From Streptomyces atroolivaceus (GTDB taxonomy: Bacteria > Actinomycetota > Actinomycetes > Streptomycetales > Streptomycetaceae), in NCBI RefSeq assembly GCF_000717025.1, contig NZ_JNXG01000018.1, positions 1 through 64,000 of the forward strand: a DNA stretch of 64,000 bases. Reading direction: 5' to 3'. A program made the position numbers and the translations under genes. The notes beneath the pieces were generated by a model. That model did not search any database. It saw nothing but the letters and a program-made list of their open reading frames with translations, and was not told the DNA's origin. Shown in pieces: positions 52,918 through 62,345 of the stretch (positions are counted from its first letter, which is position 1; every line of letters begins with the position of its first letter).

Positions 52918-54192
52918 TCACCACCGGGGGGTCTTGGCCGGGAACGAGGGGTCGAAACGGCGCATGTAGCCGGTGTCGTCGCGGTCGCGCAGCCCGCAGT
53001 CGAGGTACTGGCGGTGGAGCCGTGCGAGTGCGTCCCGGTCCAGGGTCACTCCCAGACCGGGAGCCGTCGGCACGGCGACGCTCCCTTCGCTGAACCTCAG
53101 GGCACCGGTGTCCACCACGTCCTCGTCCGGCCGCTTCCAGGGCCAGTGCGTGTCACAGGCGTAGGTCAGGCGGGGGGTGGCCGCCGCCAGGTGGGTCATC
53201 GCCGCGAGGCTGATGCCCAGGTGCGAGTTGGAGTGCATCGACATGCCCAGCCCGAAGGCCTCGCAGATCGCGGAGAGCTGCCCGCAGCGCCGCAGTCCGC
53301 CCCAGAAGTGGTGGTCGGACAGGACGATGCTCACCGCTCCCTGGGCCACGGCCGGTGCCAGGTCGTCGAAGGAGACCACGCACATGTTGGTCGCCAGTGG
53401 CGTCGGTGTGCGCCCGGCCACGGCCGCCATACCGCCGAGGCCCTCGGTGGGGTCCTCCAGGTACTGCAGGATGCCGTCCAGCTCGCGGGCGACGTACAGC
53501 GAAGTCTCCGTGCTCCAGGCCGCGTTGGGATCGAGACGCAGGGGAAGGTCCGGGAAGGCCCCGTGCAGCGCCCTGACCGCGGCGATCTCCTCATCCGGCG
53601 GGAAGACGCCTCCCTTGAGCTTGATGGACGAGAAGCCGTACGTCTCGATCATGCGGCGGGCCTGGTCGACCAGCCCCGCCGGGTCGAGAGCCGCGCCCCA
53701 GTCGTCGTCCTCCTCCCCGGGGTGCCCTGCCCACTTGTAGAAGAGGTACGCGCTGTAGGGGACCGCGGGCCGAACGGCTCCCCCCAGCAGATCGCTGACA
53801 GGCCGGCCGACGATCTTGCCCTGGATGTCCAGGCACGCGACGTCGAACGGCGCCATGATCCGGTCCACGGTGCTGCTGCCGGTGACCATCCCCGACATTC
53901 CGTCCCCGCCCGCGGTGTCGGCTCCCAGCGCACGCGTGGTGCGGGCGGTCAGGTCTTTGAGACTCCAGACGTCCATGCCGGTCAGCTCGGCGGCGGCGCG
54001 GCGCAGACGCTCCAGGTGCACCGTGCCGCCGTAGGTCTCGCCGACCCCGCTGACCCCGCCTTCCGTGGTGATCTCCACGATGGTGCGCAGCGCGTACGGC
54101 TCGTGCACACCGACCGTGTTGAGCAACGGGTGGTCCCGGAAGGCCACGGGGGTCACGGTGACATCGACGACGCGTTCGGAGGTGCGTGCCAT
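52918..54192 (-). CDS. Glucarate dehydratase-like enolase superfamily enzyme
   Basis: A 424-residue protein from ATG 54192 with a GAGG site at good spacing; ATG 54201 is an alternative start. The N-terminal capping domain contains EITTEGGVSGVGETYGG. The barrel holds the KxK base motif in SSIKLKGG (about residue 205), metal ligands in LRLDPNAAWS and LEDPTEG, and the general acid/base His in MHSNSHLGIS (about residue 335). HSNSHLG is characteristic of the glucarate dehydratase group, which removes water from D-glucarate or L-idarate. The final MRRFDPSFPAKTPRW is also typical. It lies between two 2-hydroxyacid dehydrogenase genes on the same strand. Confidence 0.92.
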   Translation of the reverse strand: MARTSERVVDVTVTPVAFRDHPLLNTVGVHEPYALRTIVEITTEGGVSGVGETYGGTVHLERLRRAAAELTGMDVWSLKDLTARTTRALGADTAGGDGMSGMVTGSSTVDRIMAPFDVACLDIQGKIVGRPVSDLLGGAVRPAVPYSAYLFYKWAGHPGEEDDDWGAALDPAGLVDQARRMIETYGFSSIKLKGGVFPPDEEIAAVRALHGAFPDLPLRLDPNAAWSTETSLYVARELDGILQYLEDPTEGLGGMAAVAGRTPTPLATNMCVVSFDDLAPAVAQGAVSIVLSDHHFWGGLRRCGQLSAICEAFGLGMSMHSNSHLGISLAAMTHLAAATPRLTYACDTHWPWKRPDEDVVDTGALRFSEGSVAVPTAPGLGVTLDRDALARLHRQYLDCGLRDRDDTGYMRRFDPSFPAKTPRW

Positions 54193-54265
54193 GCAGGCCA
54201 TCCTCGTTCGATGATCGACGTTCTCATCTGTGGACAGTATTTGTATGTGTGGACGCGCGGCGATG

Positions 54266-55252
54266 TCAATGGGCCGGCCGGGAGGCCTCCGGTACCGGGG
54301 TGAGGAGGACCCCCTCCGTCATGAAGCGCCGGAGGTTGCGCAGGGCGAGGTCGCCCATCGCCGCACGGGTCTCCCGGGTGGCGCTGGCGATGTGGGGGAG
54401 CAGAACCACCCGGTCCGACCCCAGCAGCGCCTGCGGCACGTTCGGTTCGTCGGCGAACACGTCGAGTGCCGCACCCGCGATCCGTTCCGACTCCACCGCG
54501 GCGACCAGGGCCCGCTCGTCGACGACGCTGCCCCGTGCGACATTGACCAGGTACCCCTCGGGGCCGAGTGCGTCCAGCACCGCCGCCGAGACCAGCCCTT
54601 CGGTGCCCCGCCCTCCCGCGACGGTGACGACGAGCGCGTCGCACGCTTCGGCCAGGGCCTCCGCCGTGGGCACGTGGCGGTAGCCGACTCCGGGGACCGG
54701 TGAGCGCGTGCAGTACGAGACCTCCATGCCGAAGCCGTCGAGCCGGCGTGCGACGGCCCGGCCTATTCGGCCCAGCCCGAGGATGCCCACCCGCTTGCCG
54801 CTCACCCGGGTGGCGAGCGGGAAGGGTGCGCCGTCCCAGCCGCCGGCGCGCACGTACCGGTCGGCGGCGGACATCCCGCGCATGACGTCGATCAGGGCGC
54901 CCACCGCGAGGTCGGCCACGCAGTCGGTGAGCACGTCGGGGGTGTTGCTGACGTCGATGCCCCGCGCCCGGGCCCGGACCACGTCCGTCGTCTCGTAGCC
55001 GACACCGAAGTGGACGATCGCCCCCAGTCGCGGCAGCGCGTCCATCAGGGCGTCGCCCACCCCGACCCGTGCGCTCGTCACCGCGGCCACCACGTCACTC
55101 CCGTGGTCGCGCAAGTAGCCCGCCGCGTCGGGAAGTTCCGGCAGGCGAACCGTGCGGTAGCGCGCGGACAGCTCCCTCTCGAGGCCGGGCAGAAGGGCGG
55201 ACACCTGCAGGACGGTGTCCGGGGTGCTCGTCGCGGTGGATGAATTCGGCAA
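54266..55252 (-). CDS. D-2-hydroxyacid dehydrogenase (NAD-binding)
   Basis: A 328-residue protein. The likely start is TTG at 55252, with GGAG seven bases before it; no ATG or GTG fits better, and the open frame beyond it is non-coding. Motifs are VGILGLGRIGRAVARRL, NVARGSVVDERALVAAV (Arg), ALDVFADEPNVP (Glu) and LLPHIASAT (His), a complete D-isomer 2-hydroxyacid dehydrogenase of the glyoxylate/hydroxypyruvate reductase type. It is the first gene of the leftward operon and diverges from the ABC transporter operon. Confidence 0.9.
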   Translation of the reverse strand: MPNSSTATSTPDTVLQVSALLPGLERELSARYRTVRLPELPDAAGYLRDHGSDVVAAVTSARVGVGDALMDALPRLGAIVHFGVGYETTDVVRARARGIDVSNTPDVLTDCVADLAVGALIDVMRGMSAADRYVRAGGWDGAPFPLATRVSGKRVGILGLGRIGRAVARRLDGFGMEVSYCTRSPVPGVGYRHVPTAEALAEACDALVVTVAGGRGTEGLVSAAVLDALGPEGYLVNVARGSVVDERALVAAVESERIAGAALDVFADEPNVPQALLGSDRVVLLPHIASATRETRAAMGDLALRNLRRFMTEGVLLTPVPEASRPAH

Positions 55253-55490
55253 GGTGACACTCCAGTTTCGTCGCCGGTTCCGGTGCCCCGTGGCGCTCGA
55301 CGGCGTCCGTGCGAGACCTGGCGCGGCAATGTCCGCTCTTCCGCATGTCTTGACGCTGCCGCGGCACCGGTTTAGCTTCGCGTTCACGGATACGGACCGA
55401 GTACGCAATTGTAGACAGCTCGCAGTGGTCGGACCTGTACCCCCGTGCTCGGAACGCGACACATCAGCACTTCCCCGGAGACATGTGACG

Positions 55491-57083
55491 ATGAAGTCCT
55501 CCGTTTCATCCACCCAGCGCGCCGCTCCAGGACGGCCCCGCAAGCTGACGGCGACACTGCTGGCGGGCGCCCTGCTCACGTCCAGCGGGTGTGCCGTGGC
55601 CAACAGCGCGGGCGGCGACACCGGCCGCGCGGACGGCCGCACCCTACGGGTGGTGCTCACCCAGGAACCGCCCACCCTGGAACCCTGTGAGGCATCCCTG
55701 ACGGGCACCGGCGTCGTCGTCCGGTCGAACATCACCGAACCCCTGGTCGAACGCGACCCCGCGTCCGGCGAGCTGAACCCCTTGCTGGCGACCGGCTGGG
55801 AGCGGACCGGCCCCCGCACCTGGACCTTCGACATCCGCTCCGGCGTCACCTTCCAGAACGGCGCGCCGTTCACCGCGGAGGACGCCGCGTTCTCCATCGA
55901 ACGTGCGGTCAACTCCGACCTCGCCTGCAACGTGGAGGGTTACGTCTTCGGTGACGACGACCTCGAGGTGGAAGCGGCGGACGACCGGACGCTGACCGTC
56001 ACCACCGAGGAGCCGGACCCCATCCTCCCGCTGCGACTGAGTTTCGTGGAGATCGTGCCCCGTACGACCGACGCCGACGCCAAGGTGCGCACGCCGATCG
56101 GTACGGGCCCCTACGCCGTCCGATCCTGGCAGCCGGGAGCGGCGATCTCCCTCAACCGCTTCGGCGACTACTGGGGCGAGGCCCCGCCCTTCGCACGGGC
56201 CCGGTACGTCTGGCGCACCGATGCCGGCGTGCGCGCTGCCATGATCGACAAGGGTGAGGCGGAGATCGCCGTGGCGCTGGACCCGATGGAAGCGGAGAAG
56301 GACACGACGGCCGCTTACCCCAACAACGAGACGACCGCCCTGCGGCTGGACGGGCGCGAGGCTCCGCTCGACGATCTGAGGGTGCGGCGGGCGATCGATC
56401 TGGCCGTGGACCGGCAGGGCATCATCGACGCCCTGCTCGGCGGTCTGGCCGACCCCGCCGGCCAACTGGTCCCGCCCGGGGTGGTGGGACACAGCGACAC
56501 GATCGAACCCACGCGGCAGGACATCGCCGAAGCCCGCGCCCTGATCGAGGAAGCGTCCGCCGACGGTGTGCCCACCGACCGCCGGATCACCCTGGTCGCC
56601 CGCAACGGCATGTTCTCCGGGGTGTCGGAAACGGCGGAGGCGCTTCAGTACCAGATGGAGCGGATCGGGCTGCGCGTACGGGTCCGTATGGCCGACACCG
56701 CCACCCAGCTCCAGTACCAGCTCCGCCCACTGCCCGAGAACGTCGGCCCCATCGCCCTGCTGATCATGCACGGCAACCAGGCCGGTGACGCCGCCTTCAC
56801 CACCAGCCAGTACCTCCTGAGCGATGGCCCCCAGTCCACGTTCGGCACGGAGGCTCTCGACCGGCGCATCGCCGGATCGGCGGCGCTCTCCGGCGAGGAG
56901 CGGCAGAAGGCCTATGCCGCCCTGCTCGCGGAACAGAACGAATCCGTCGTCCAGTACACCCACATCGCCCACATGAGCGGACTGCTCGGCCTGTCGTCGT
57001 CGATCCGGTACAAGCCCGACTCGGCCAGTGGAGACGAACTGAGGCTGGCCGAGGTCAGCCCGGCCGAGGGGGCGAAGGACTGA
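55491..57083 (+). CDS. Dpp/Opp-type ABC transporter substrate-binding lipoprotein
   Basis: A 530-residue family 5 binding protein from ATG 55491; GTG 55485 is an alternative. The lipoprotein signal ends in LTSSGC, Cys34. The mature part includes TLRVVLTQEPPTLEPCEAS, NITEPLVERDPASGELNPLLATGWE, TPIGTGPYAVRSWQPGAAISLNRFGDYWGE and LDDLRVRRAIDLAVDRQGII. Family members bind peptides, but also nickel, sugars and sugar acids. The neighbouring glucarate dehydratase suggests an acid-sugar or hydroxy-acid ligand. The next gene begins two bases downstream. Confidence 0.93.
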   Translation: MKSSVSSTQRAAPGRPRKLTATLLAGALLTSSGCAVANSAGGDTGRADGRTLRVVLTQEPPTLEPCEASLTGTGVVVRSNITEPLVERDPASGELNPLLATGWERTGPRTWTFDIRSGVTFQNGAPFTAEDAAFSIERAVNSDLACNVEGYVFGDDDLEVEAADDRTLTVTTEEPDPILPLRLSFVEIVPRTTDADAKVRTPIGTGPYAVRSWQPGAAISLNRFGDYWGEAPPFARARYVWRTDAGVRAAMIDKGEAEIAVALDPMEAEKDTTAAYPNNETTALRLDGREAPLDDLRVRRAIDLAVDRQGIIDALLGGLADPAGQLVPPGVVGHSDTIEPTRQDIAEARALIEEASADGVPTDRRITLVARNGMFSGVSETAEALQYQMERIGLRVRVRMADTATQLQYQLRPLPENVGPIALLIMHGNQAGDAAFTTSQYLLSDGPQSTFGTEALDRRIAGSAALSGEERQKAYAALLAEQNESVVQYTHIAHMSGLLGLSSSIRYKPDSASGDELRLAEVSPAEGAKD

Positions 57084-57084
57084 C

Positions 57085-58014
57085 ATGATCCCGTTTCTGC
57101 GCAAACGCGTACTCTCCAGCGCGGTCCCCCTGGTCTGCGTCGTCCTCGGCGTGTTCTTCCTGGCCCGGATGACAGGCAATCCCGTCGATCTCTACCTCCC
57201 CCTGAGCGCCACCCCCGAGCAGCGTGCGGAGTTCTCCGCAGCGCAGGGCTTCGACCTCTCGATCGCGGCACAGTTGTGGAACTACCTCGTCGACGCCGCG
57301 CATTTCGACTTCGGCACCTCGCTGCGCACCGGGGAGTCGGCGGGCGCGATGGTGACCGACGCCTTTCCTGTCACCCTGCAACTCGCCGGTGTGACCATGC
57401 TGCTGGCGATCACAGGTGCGTTGCTGGTCGGCAGCCTGGCCGCCTACCGGCCCAACTCCCTGATCGACAGGATCGCCAGTCTGCTGTCGATGACGGCCGC
57501 CAGCATCCCCGACTTCTGGTTCGCCATCATGGGCGTACTGGTCTTCGGTGTGAGCCTCGGGCTGCTGCCGACCTCGGGCACGATCGGCGGCCCCGAGATA
57601 TGGGTGCTGCCCGTCGCGACCCTGCTGATCCGCCCGTTCGGCGTGCTGGTGCAGGTGGTTCGCGGCAGCATGGTCGCCGCGCTCTCCGCGCCCTACGTCA
57701 AGATCGCCCGGAGCAAGGGCGCCACGCCCCTGCGCGTGGTCTTCGGCCACGCGCTGCGCAACGCCGTCACGCCGGTGCTGACCGTGGCGGGCGACCTGGC
57801 GGTGGGTCTGGTCAACGGAGCGGTGATCGTCGAGACGATCTTCGGCTGGCCCGGCATCGGCAAACTCATGATCGACTCCATCCTCCAGCGTGACTTCGCG
57901 GTCCTCCAGGCGGCCGTCCTCATGACCGCCGTGACGATCTTCGCGCTGAACATCCTCGTCGACGTCTGCCACGCGCTGACCGACCCCCGAGTGCGTCAGG
58001 CGGTGCCGGCGTGA
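57085..58014 (+). CDS. ABC transporter permease, DppB-like
   Basis: A 309-residue permease with about six membrane helices. It has the DppB N-terminus FLRKRVLSSAVPLVCVVLGVFFLARMTGNPVDLYLP, the EAA region YVKIARSKGATPLRVVFGHALRNAVTPVLT, and NGAVIVETIFGWPGIGKLMIDSILQRDFAVLQA. Its stop overlaps the next gene (GTGA). Confidence 0.94.
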   Translation: MIPFLRKRVLSSAVPLVCVVLGVFFLARMTGNPVDLYLPLSATPEQRAEFSAAQGFDLSIAAQLWNYLVDAAHFDFGTSLRTGESAGAMVTDAFPVTLQLAGVTMLLAITGALLVGSLAAYRPNSLIDRIASLLSMTAASIPDFWFAIMGVLVFGVSLGLLPTSGTIGGPEIWVLPVATLLIRPFGVLVQVVRGSMVAALSAPYVKIARSKGATPLRVVFGHALRNAVTPVLTVAGDLAVGLVNGAVIVETIFGWPGIGKLMIDSILQRDFAVLQAAVLMTAVTIFALNILVDVCHALTDPRVRQAVPA

Positions 58015-58988
58015 GCGAAGGAAGCACCATGACCCGAGAAGATTCCTCCCCCGGGGACGCGGCCGCCCCCGCCCGGAGGGTGCGGCCGAGCTGGTGGCGG
58101 ATGCTGGGACGGGACCGAGCCGCAGCCGTCGGGGCCGTCGTCCTCACCCTGGTCACCCTCGTGGCCCTCCTCGGTCCGCTGTTCATCGGCGACCGCGCGC
58201 AGCGGCAGGACCTGGACGCCTCCCTGCGGCCGCCGTCCCTGGGCGACGGGCCGTACGGGCTTCTCGGCACCGACGTCCTGGGGCGCAGCATGGTGGCCCG
58301 GCTCATCGAGGCCGCCGCCACGACGCTGTCCGTGGCCGTACCGGCCGTGCTCTGCTCACTGGTGATCGGCTCGGCCCTGGGTCTGTGGGCCGGCTACCAC
58401 GGGGGACGCCGCGAGAGCGTGGCCATGCGCGTCGCCGACGTGATCCTCAGCTTCCCCTCGCTGCTGATCGCTGTGGTCGTGCTGTACGTCTTCTCGCCCA
58501 GCGCGCTGAACCTCGTGCTGATCCTGGCCGTGACCCGTATCCCGGTGTACCTGCGCACCGCGCGGGCGGAGGCGGCGGAGCTGCGGAGCCGGCTGTTCGT
58601 CGACGCGGCCCGAACCTTCGGCACGGCCGGCCGGATGATCATCTGCCGGCACATCCTGCCGATCGCCCTGCCGACGCTGCTGACGGTCGCCACCCTCGAC
58701 TTCTGCTTCGTGATGCTCACCGAGTCGTCGCTGAGCTTCCTGGGCATCGGTATCCAGCCCCCGGACGTGAGCTGGGGGCTGATGGTCGCCCAGGGGCGGC
58801 AGTACCTCCAGACGGCATGGTGGGTCACCGTGCTGCCGGGGCTTGCCATCGTGCTCACGACGGTGTCCGCCACGGTGCTCGCCGCCTGGGCCCGCATCGC
58901 CACCGACCCCGCCCAGCGCTGGCGCCTGACGCTGCCCACCAGGCGCCGGACCGCCTCGGCCCCCGTCCCTCCGGAGATGATCCCGTGA
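58011..58988 (+). CDS. ABC transporter permease, DppC-like
   Basis: A 325-residue permease. GTG 58011 overlaps the upstream stop, but ATG 58029 has a GAAGGAAG site and may be the true start. The sequence GPYGLLGTDVLGRSMVARLIEAAATTLSVA is the DppC hallmark, followed by FVDAARTFGTAGRMIICRHILPIALPTLLT (EAA loop) and SSLSFLGIGIQPPDVSWGLMVAQGRQYL. It pairs with the DppB-like protein. Confidence 0.94.
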   Translation: MSEGSTMTREDSSPGDAAAPARRVRPSWWRMLGRDRAAAVGAVVLTLVTLVALLGPLFIGDRAQRQDLDASLRPPSLGDGPYGLLGTDVLGRSMVARLIEAAATTLSVAVPAVLCSLVIGSALGLWAGYHGGRRESVAMRVADVILSFPSLLIAVVVLYVFSPSALNLVLILAVTRIPVYLRTARAEAAELRSRLFVDAARTFGTAGRMIICRHILPIALPTLLTVATLDFCFVMLTESSLSFLGIGIQPPDVSWGLMVAQGRQYLQTAWWVTVLPGLAIVLTTVSATVLAAWARIATDPAQRWRLTLPTRRRTASAPVPPEMIP

Positions 58989-59998
58989 CGACCACCACCA
59001 GTCCCACCCCGTCCGGAACCGACACCCCGGCCCTCGCGGTCGAAGGCCTGTGCGTGGACCTGACCACGCCCGCCGGGACGGTGCGAGCCGTCGACGGCGT
59101 CAGCTTCAGTGTCCGTCGCGGACGCACCCTCGCCCTCCTGGGCGAGTCCGGCTGCGGCAAGTCGATGACCGCTCTGTCCGTGGTCGGGCTGCTGGACCCC
59201 GCGGCCTCGGTGACGGGCGGCACCGTCCGGGTCAGGGGTGACGACACCCTGCGCATGAGCCCGGCACAGCGCCGCAAGCTGGCCGGACCCGTCCTGTCGA
59301 TCGTCTTCCAGGACGCCCTGACCGCCCTCAACCCCGTGCAGCCGGTCGGCAGGCAGATCGGTGAACCCTTCCGCATCCACCGCGGGCTCTCCAGGCGCCA
59401 GGCCCATGAGAAGGCGGTCGAGTTGATGACACGGGTGGGAATCCCCGAACCGGGAGAGCGCGCGCGGTCCTACCCCCACCAGTTCTCCGGCGGCATGCGG
59501 CAACGGCTGCTGATCGCGATGGCCGTCGCGCTCGCTCCCGACGTGCTCATCGCCGACGAACCCACCACCGCTCTCGACGTGACCGTACAGGCGCAGATCA
59601 TGCGGTTGCTGCGGGACCTCCAGGACGAACGGGACATGGCCCTCGTACTGATCACCCACGACCTGGCCGTGGTCGCCCGGCGCGCGGACGACGTGGTCGT
59701 GATGTACGCGGGCACGGTCGTGGAGAACGGACCGGTGCACGACGTCTTCTCCGTGCCCCGCCACCCCTACACCCGGGGGCTGCTCGATTCGGTTCCGGAG
59801 GACAGTGTGCGCGGGCGTCCGCTGCCCGCCGTTCCCGGGAGCCCGCCCGAGCTGAGCGCGGTGCCGCCCGGCTGCGTCTTCCAGGCCCGTTGCCCGCTGG
59901 TCCGGGAGCGCTGTGTCCGGGAACGGCCGTCCCTGCGGACGGCGGGCGACGGCCGTGCGGCCGCCTGTCACTTCTCCGAGGAGCTCGCACGTGTCTGA
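58985..59998 (+). CDS. ABC transporter ATPase, DppD-like
   Basis: A 337-residue ATPase from GTG 58985, overlapping the permease stop (GTGA). It has Walker A GESGCGKS, signature FSGGMRQR, Walker B VLIADEPTTALDVT and the Opp/Dpp C-terminal extension with the Cys-rich CVFQARCPLVRERC, which in relatives binds an iron-sulphur cluster. Conserved FQDALTALNPVQPVGRQI is the Q-loop region. It ends overlapping the next gene by eight bases. Confidence 0.94.
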   Translation: MTTTTSPTPSGTDTPALAVEGLCVDLTTPAGTVRAVDGVSFSVRRGRTLALLGESGCGKSMTALSVVGLLDPAASVTGGTVRVRGDDTLRMSPAQRRKLAGPVLSIVFQDALTALNPVQPVGRQIGEPFRIHRGLSRRQAHEKAVELMTRVGIPEPGERARSYPHQFSGGMRQRLLIAMAVALAPDVLIADEPTTALDVTVQAQIMRLLRDLQDERDMALVLITHDLAVVARRADDVVVMYAGTVVENGPVHDVFSVPRHPYTRGLLDSVPEDSVRGRPLPAVPGSPPELSAVPPGCVFQARCPLVRERCVRERPSLRTAGDGRAAACHFSEELARV

Positions 59999-61043
59999 GT
60001 CCCGTGCCACCACCGCCACCCCCGGGCCTCCTGCTGACGGCCCGCGTGAGAACCCTCCGCTGCTCGAGGTCCGAGGGGTCACCAAGACCTTCGGCAGCGG
60101 CCGGCGCCGGCTGACCGCTCTGGACGGGGTCGACCTGCGGATCGGCCGGGGGCAGACCCTCGGGCTCGTCGGGGAGTCGGGCTGCGGCAAATCCACCCTG
60201 GCCCGGGTGCTGCTCGGGCTGGAGCGCCCGGACGAGGGAACCGTACGGTTCGACGGAACCGACCCCTTCGCCCTGCGCGGCAAGGAACTCCTGGCGTGGC
60301 GCCGCCGTGTGCAGATGGTCTTCCAGGACCCCTTCGCCTCGCTCAACGCACGCATGTCCGCCGCCGACCTGATAGGCGAGCCCTGGGGCACCCACCGGGA
60401 CGTCGTCCCGGGCGCCAAGGCCCGCGAGAAGCGGATCCGCGAACTGCTGTCCCTGGTCGGTCTCCGTGAGAGCGACGCCCACCGGTATCCCAACGAGTTC
60501 TCCGGAGGACAGCGCCAGCGCATCGGCATCGCGCGCGCCCTGGCCCTGAACCCCGACCTCATCGTGTGCGACGAGCCCGTCTCCGCTCTCGACCTGTCGG
60601 TGCAGGCGCAGGTCCTGAACGTCCTCTCGGAGCTCCGCACCCGACTCGGCGTCACCTACGTGTTCATCTCCCACGACCTGTCCGTGGTGCGCTACATCTC
60701 CGACCGGGTGACCGTGATGTACCTGGGCAAGGTCATCGAACAAGGAGACACGGAGAACGTCTTCGAACGTCCCCAGCACCCCTACACCGCCGCGCTGATG
60801 TCGGCGGCTCCCGTCCTGAAGCCCACCCGCGACGCCCGCCACCAGGAGATCCACCTCCAGGGGGAGATCCCCTCACCCTTCGACATCCCCTCGGGGTGCC
60901 GCTTCCGTACCCGCTGCTGGCGTGCCGAGGACCTGTGCGCGACCCGCACACCTCCGCCCGTCGTCAGGGAGACGGAGGACGCGGCCGAACCGCACACCGC
61001 GCTGTGCCACTTCCCCCTGGAGGCAGGGTCCGCGTGGGTGTGA
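59991..61043 (+). CDS. ABC transporter ATPase, DppF-like
   Basis: A 350-residue ATPase from GTG 59991 with GAGGAG upstream. Walker A is GESGCGKST, the Q-loop FQDPFASLNARM, the signature FSGGQRQR and Walker B LIVCDEPVSALDLS. The C-terminal Dpp extension, IPSGCRFRTRCWRAEDLC, again has the Cys motif. It works with the DppD-like protein to power import. The next gene overlaps its end by ten bases. Confidence 0.94.
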   Translation: MSESRATTATPGPPADGPRENPPLLEVRGVTKTFGSGRRRLTALDGVDLRIGRGQTLGLVGESGCGKSTLARVLLGLERPDEGTVRFDGTDPFALRGKELLAWRRRVQMVFQDPFASLNARMSAADLIGEPWGTHRDVVPGAKAREKRIRELLSLVGLRESDAHRYPNEFSGGQRQRIGIARALALNPDLIVCDEPVSALDLSVQAQVLNVLSELRTRLGVTYVFISHDLSVVRYISDRVTVMYLGKVIEQGDTENVFERPQHPYTAALMSAAPVLKPTRDARHQEIHLQGEIPSPFDIPSGCRFRTRCWRAEDLCATRTPPPVVRETEDAAEPHTALCHFPLEAGSAWV

Positions 61044-61756
61044 CCGGGCCGGAGTTCGCCCTGCTCTGCGTCACGGTGGGGGTGGGCGCCCTGCTCCAGG
61101 TGTCCATCGGCTTCGGCCTCGGCATGATCGCCGCACCGGTCTTCTCGCTAGTCGACCCGGCGCTGGCCCCGGTCGCGGTCCTGCTGCTCGCCGGCGGGGT
61201 GACGGCGACGGTGCTGCTGCGCGAGCGCGGCCGGGCGGACCTGCGCGGCTGCGGATGGGCCCTGGCCGGACGGGTGCCGGGAGTGCTGGCGGGCACAGTG
61301 CTCGTCGTCGCGCTCCCCAGCCGGTACCTCTCCCTCTTCATCGCCGGCGTGGTCCTCGTCGGCGTCGCCGTGAGCATGGCCGGCTACGTCCCGCAGCAGC
61401 GGCGGGCCACGGTGGTCCTGGCCGGCATGGCCTCGGGTCTGATGGGCACGGCGACGTCCGTCGGAGGTCCGCCCATGGCGTTGGTGTGGCAGCGGCTGCG
61501 CGGGCCGGAGCTGCGCGCCACGATGAGCGCGTTCTTCCTCGCGGGCTCACTCATGAGCCTCACCGCGCTGACGGCGGCAGGCACGGTCGGAGCACATGCC
61601 CTGTGGGGCGCCGTGCTGCTCGCCCCCGCCGCTGTGGCCGGAGTGCTGCTCTCCCGGCCACTGACCCGCCGGCTGAACGTGCGGCGCACCCGCGTGGCCG
61701 CCACGGCTCTGGCGGTCGCGGGTGCGTCGGTGCTCGTCGTGCAGCAGTTCGTCTGA
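61034..61756 (+). CDS. TauE/SafE family membrane permease
   Basis: A 240-residue protein from GTG 61034 (GTG 61040 possible) with a GGAGG site ten bases upstream. About eight membrane helices are seen. GALLQVSIGFGLGMIAAPVFSLVDPALAP and GMASGLMGTATSVGGPPMALVWQ are the two repeated motifs of TauE/SafE proteins, which export sulfite, sulfoacetate or other organic anions. It overlaps the ABC operon and may export a by-product or counter-anion of the imported compound. Confidence 0.9.
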   Translation: MGVTGPEFALLCVTVGVGALLQVSIGFGLGMIAAPVFSLVDPALAPVAVLLLAGGVTATVLLRERGRADLRGCGWALAGRVPGVLAGTVLVVALPSRYLSLFIAGVVLVGVAVSMAGYVPQQRRATVVLAGMASGLMGTATSVGGPPMALVWQRLRGPELRATMSAFFLAGSLMSLTALTAAGTVGAHALWGAVLLAPAAVAGVLLSRPLTRRLNVRRTRVAATALAVAGASVLVVQQFV

Positions 61757-61883
61757 CCTGCGGGGACGTCGGGACGAACGGGCCGTGCGGAACGCCTGCG
61801 CCCTGGAGAGCCCTGCGCCCGGGAGAGCGGCTGTGCCAGGGTCCTGCGGGGGGCGCCCGGTCCGGCATTCGTGCTGAGGGGCC

Positions 61884-62147
61884 TCAGGCGGTCTGGAGAC
61901 GGTCGTCCTGATGTGTGACGACGGGCCGGCGGAGCGCGGGGGAGACCGTGGCCCGCATGCCGAGCATGGTGTCGGCGACGTGAAGTGCCTGCGCGACGGC
62001 CTGCGTGCCGGTCATCACACACAGGGTGTAGGCGGCGTCCTCCACGGCTCGGGCGGTTGCGCCGTTGGAGCGGCGCGCCTCCTCGATCCGTGCGTCGGCG
62101 TAGCGGGCCAGAGCCACTCTCAGGTCCTGAGGACTGGGTGTCAGCAC
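61884..62147 (-). CDS. DUF5133 family protein
   Basis: An 87-residue protein from GTG 62147 with a GAGGAGA site. It reads MLTPSPQDLRVALARYADARIEEARRSNG, then RAVEDAAYTLCVMTGTQAVAQALHVADTML. I know this as the DUF5133 pattern, a family found almost only in streptomycetes and of unknown function. It is probably helical and cytosolic. Confidence 0.85.
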   Translation of the reverse strand: MLTPSPQDLRVALARYADARIEEARRSNGATARAVEDAAYTLCVMTGTQAVAQALHVADTMLGMRATVSPALRRPVVTHQDDRLQTA

Positions 62148-62345
62148 AGCGGGTTCTCCTCTGAGGTTCGATCCACGTCCGGTGCGGTGCGCCGGGACAC
62201 ATGGCCGGTGCCGGGCCGGGCGGACGGAGCGGTTCACACACCGTCACGTGACCCGGCGTCACGCGTCTACCCGCTCCTGTACGGAGTACGCACTCCTCTG
62301 CGTGTACACCGGTGCTCGCAGGTCCGGGCGTTCTACCGTTCACCG

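Noticed and set aside
54229..54254. Direct repeat TGTGGAC, 19 bp apart, upstream of the glucarate dehydratase gene
   Set aside because: The repeat is short, not symmetric, and spaced unlike a known operator class. It could be chance.
55253..55930. Extension of the hydroxyacid dehydrogenase frame beyond 55252
   Set aside because: It would run antisense into the binding-protein gene. A TTG with a well-spaced GGAG fits the family N-terminus.
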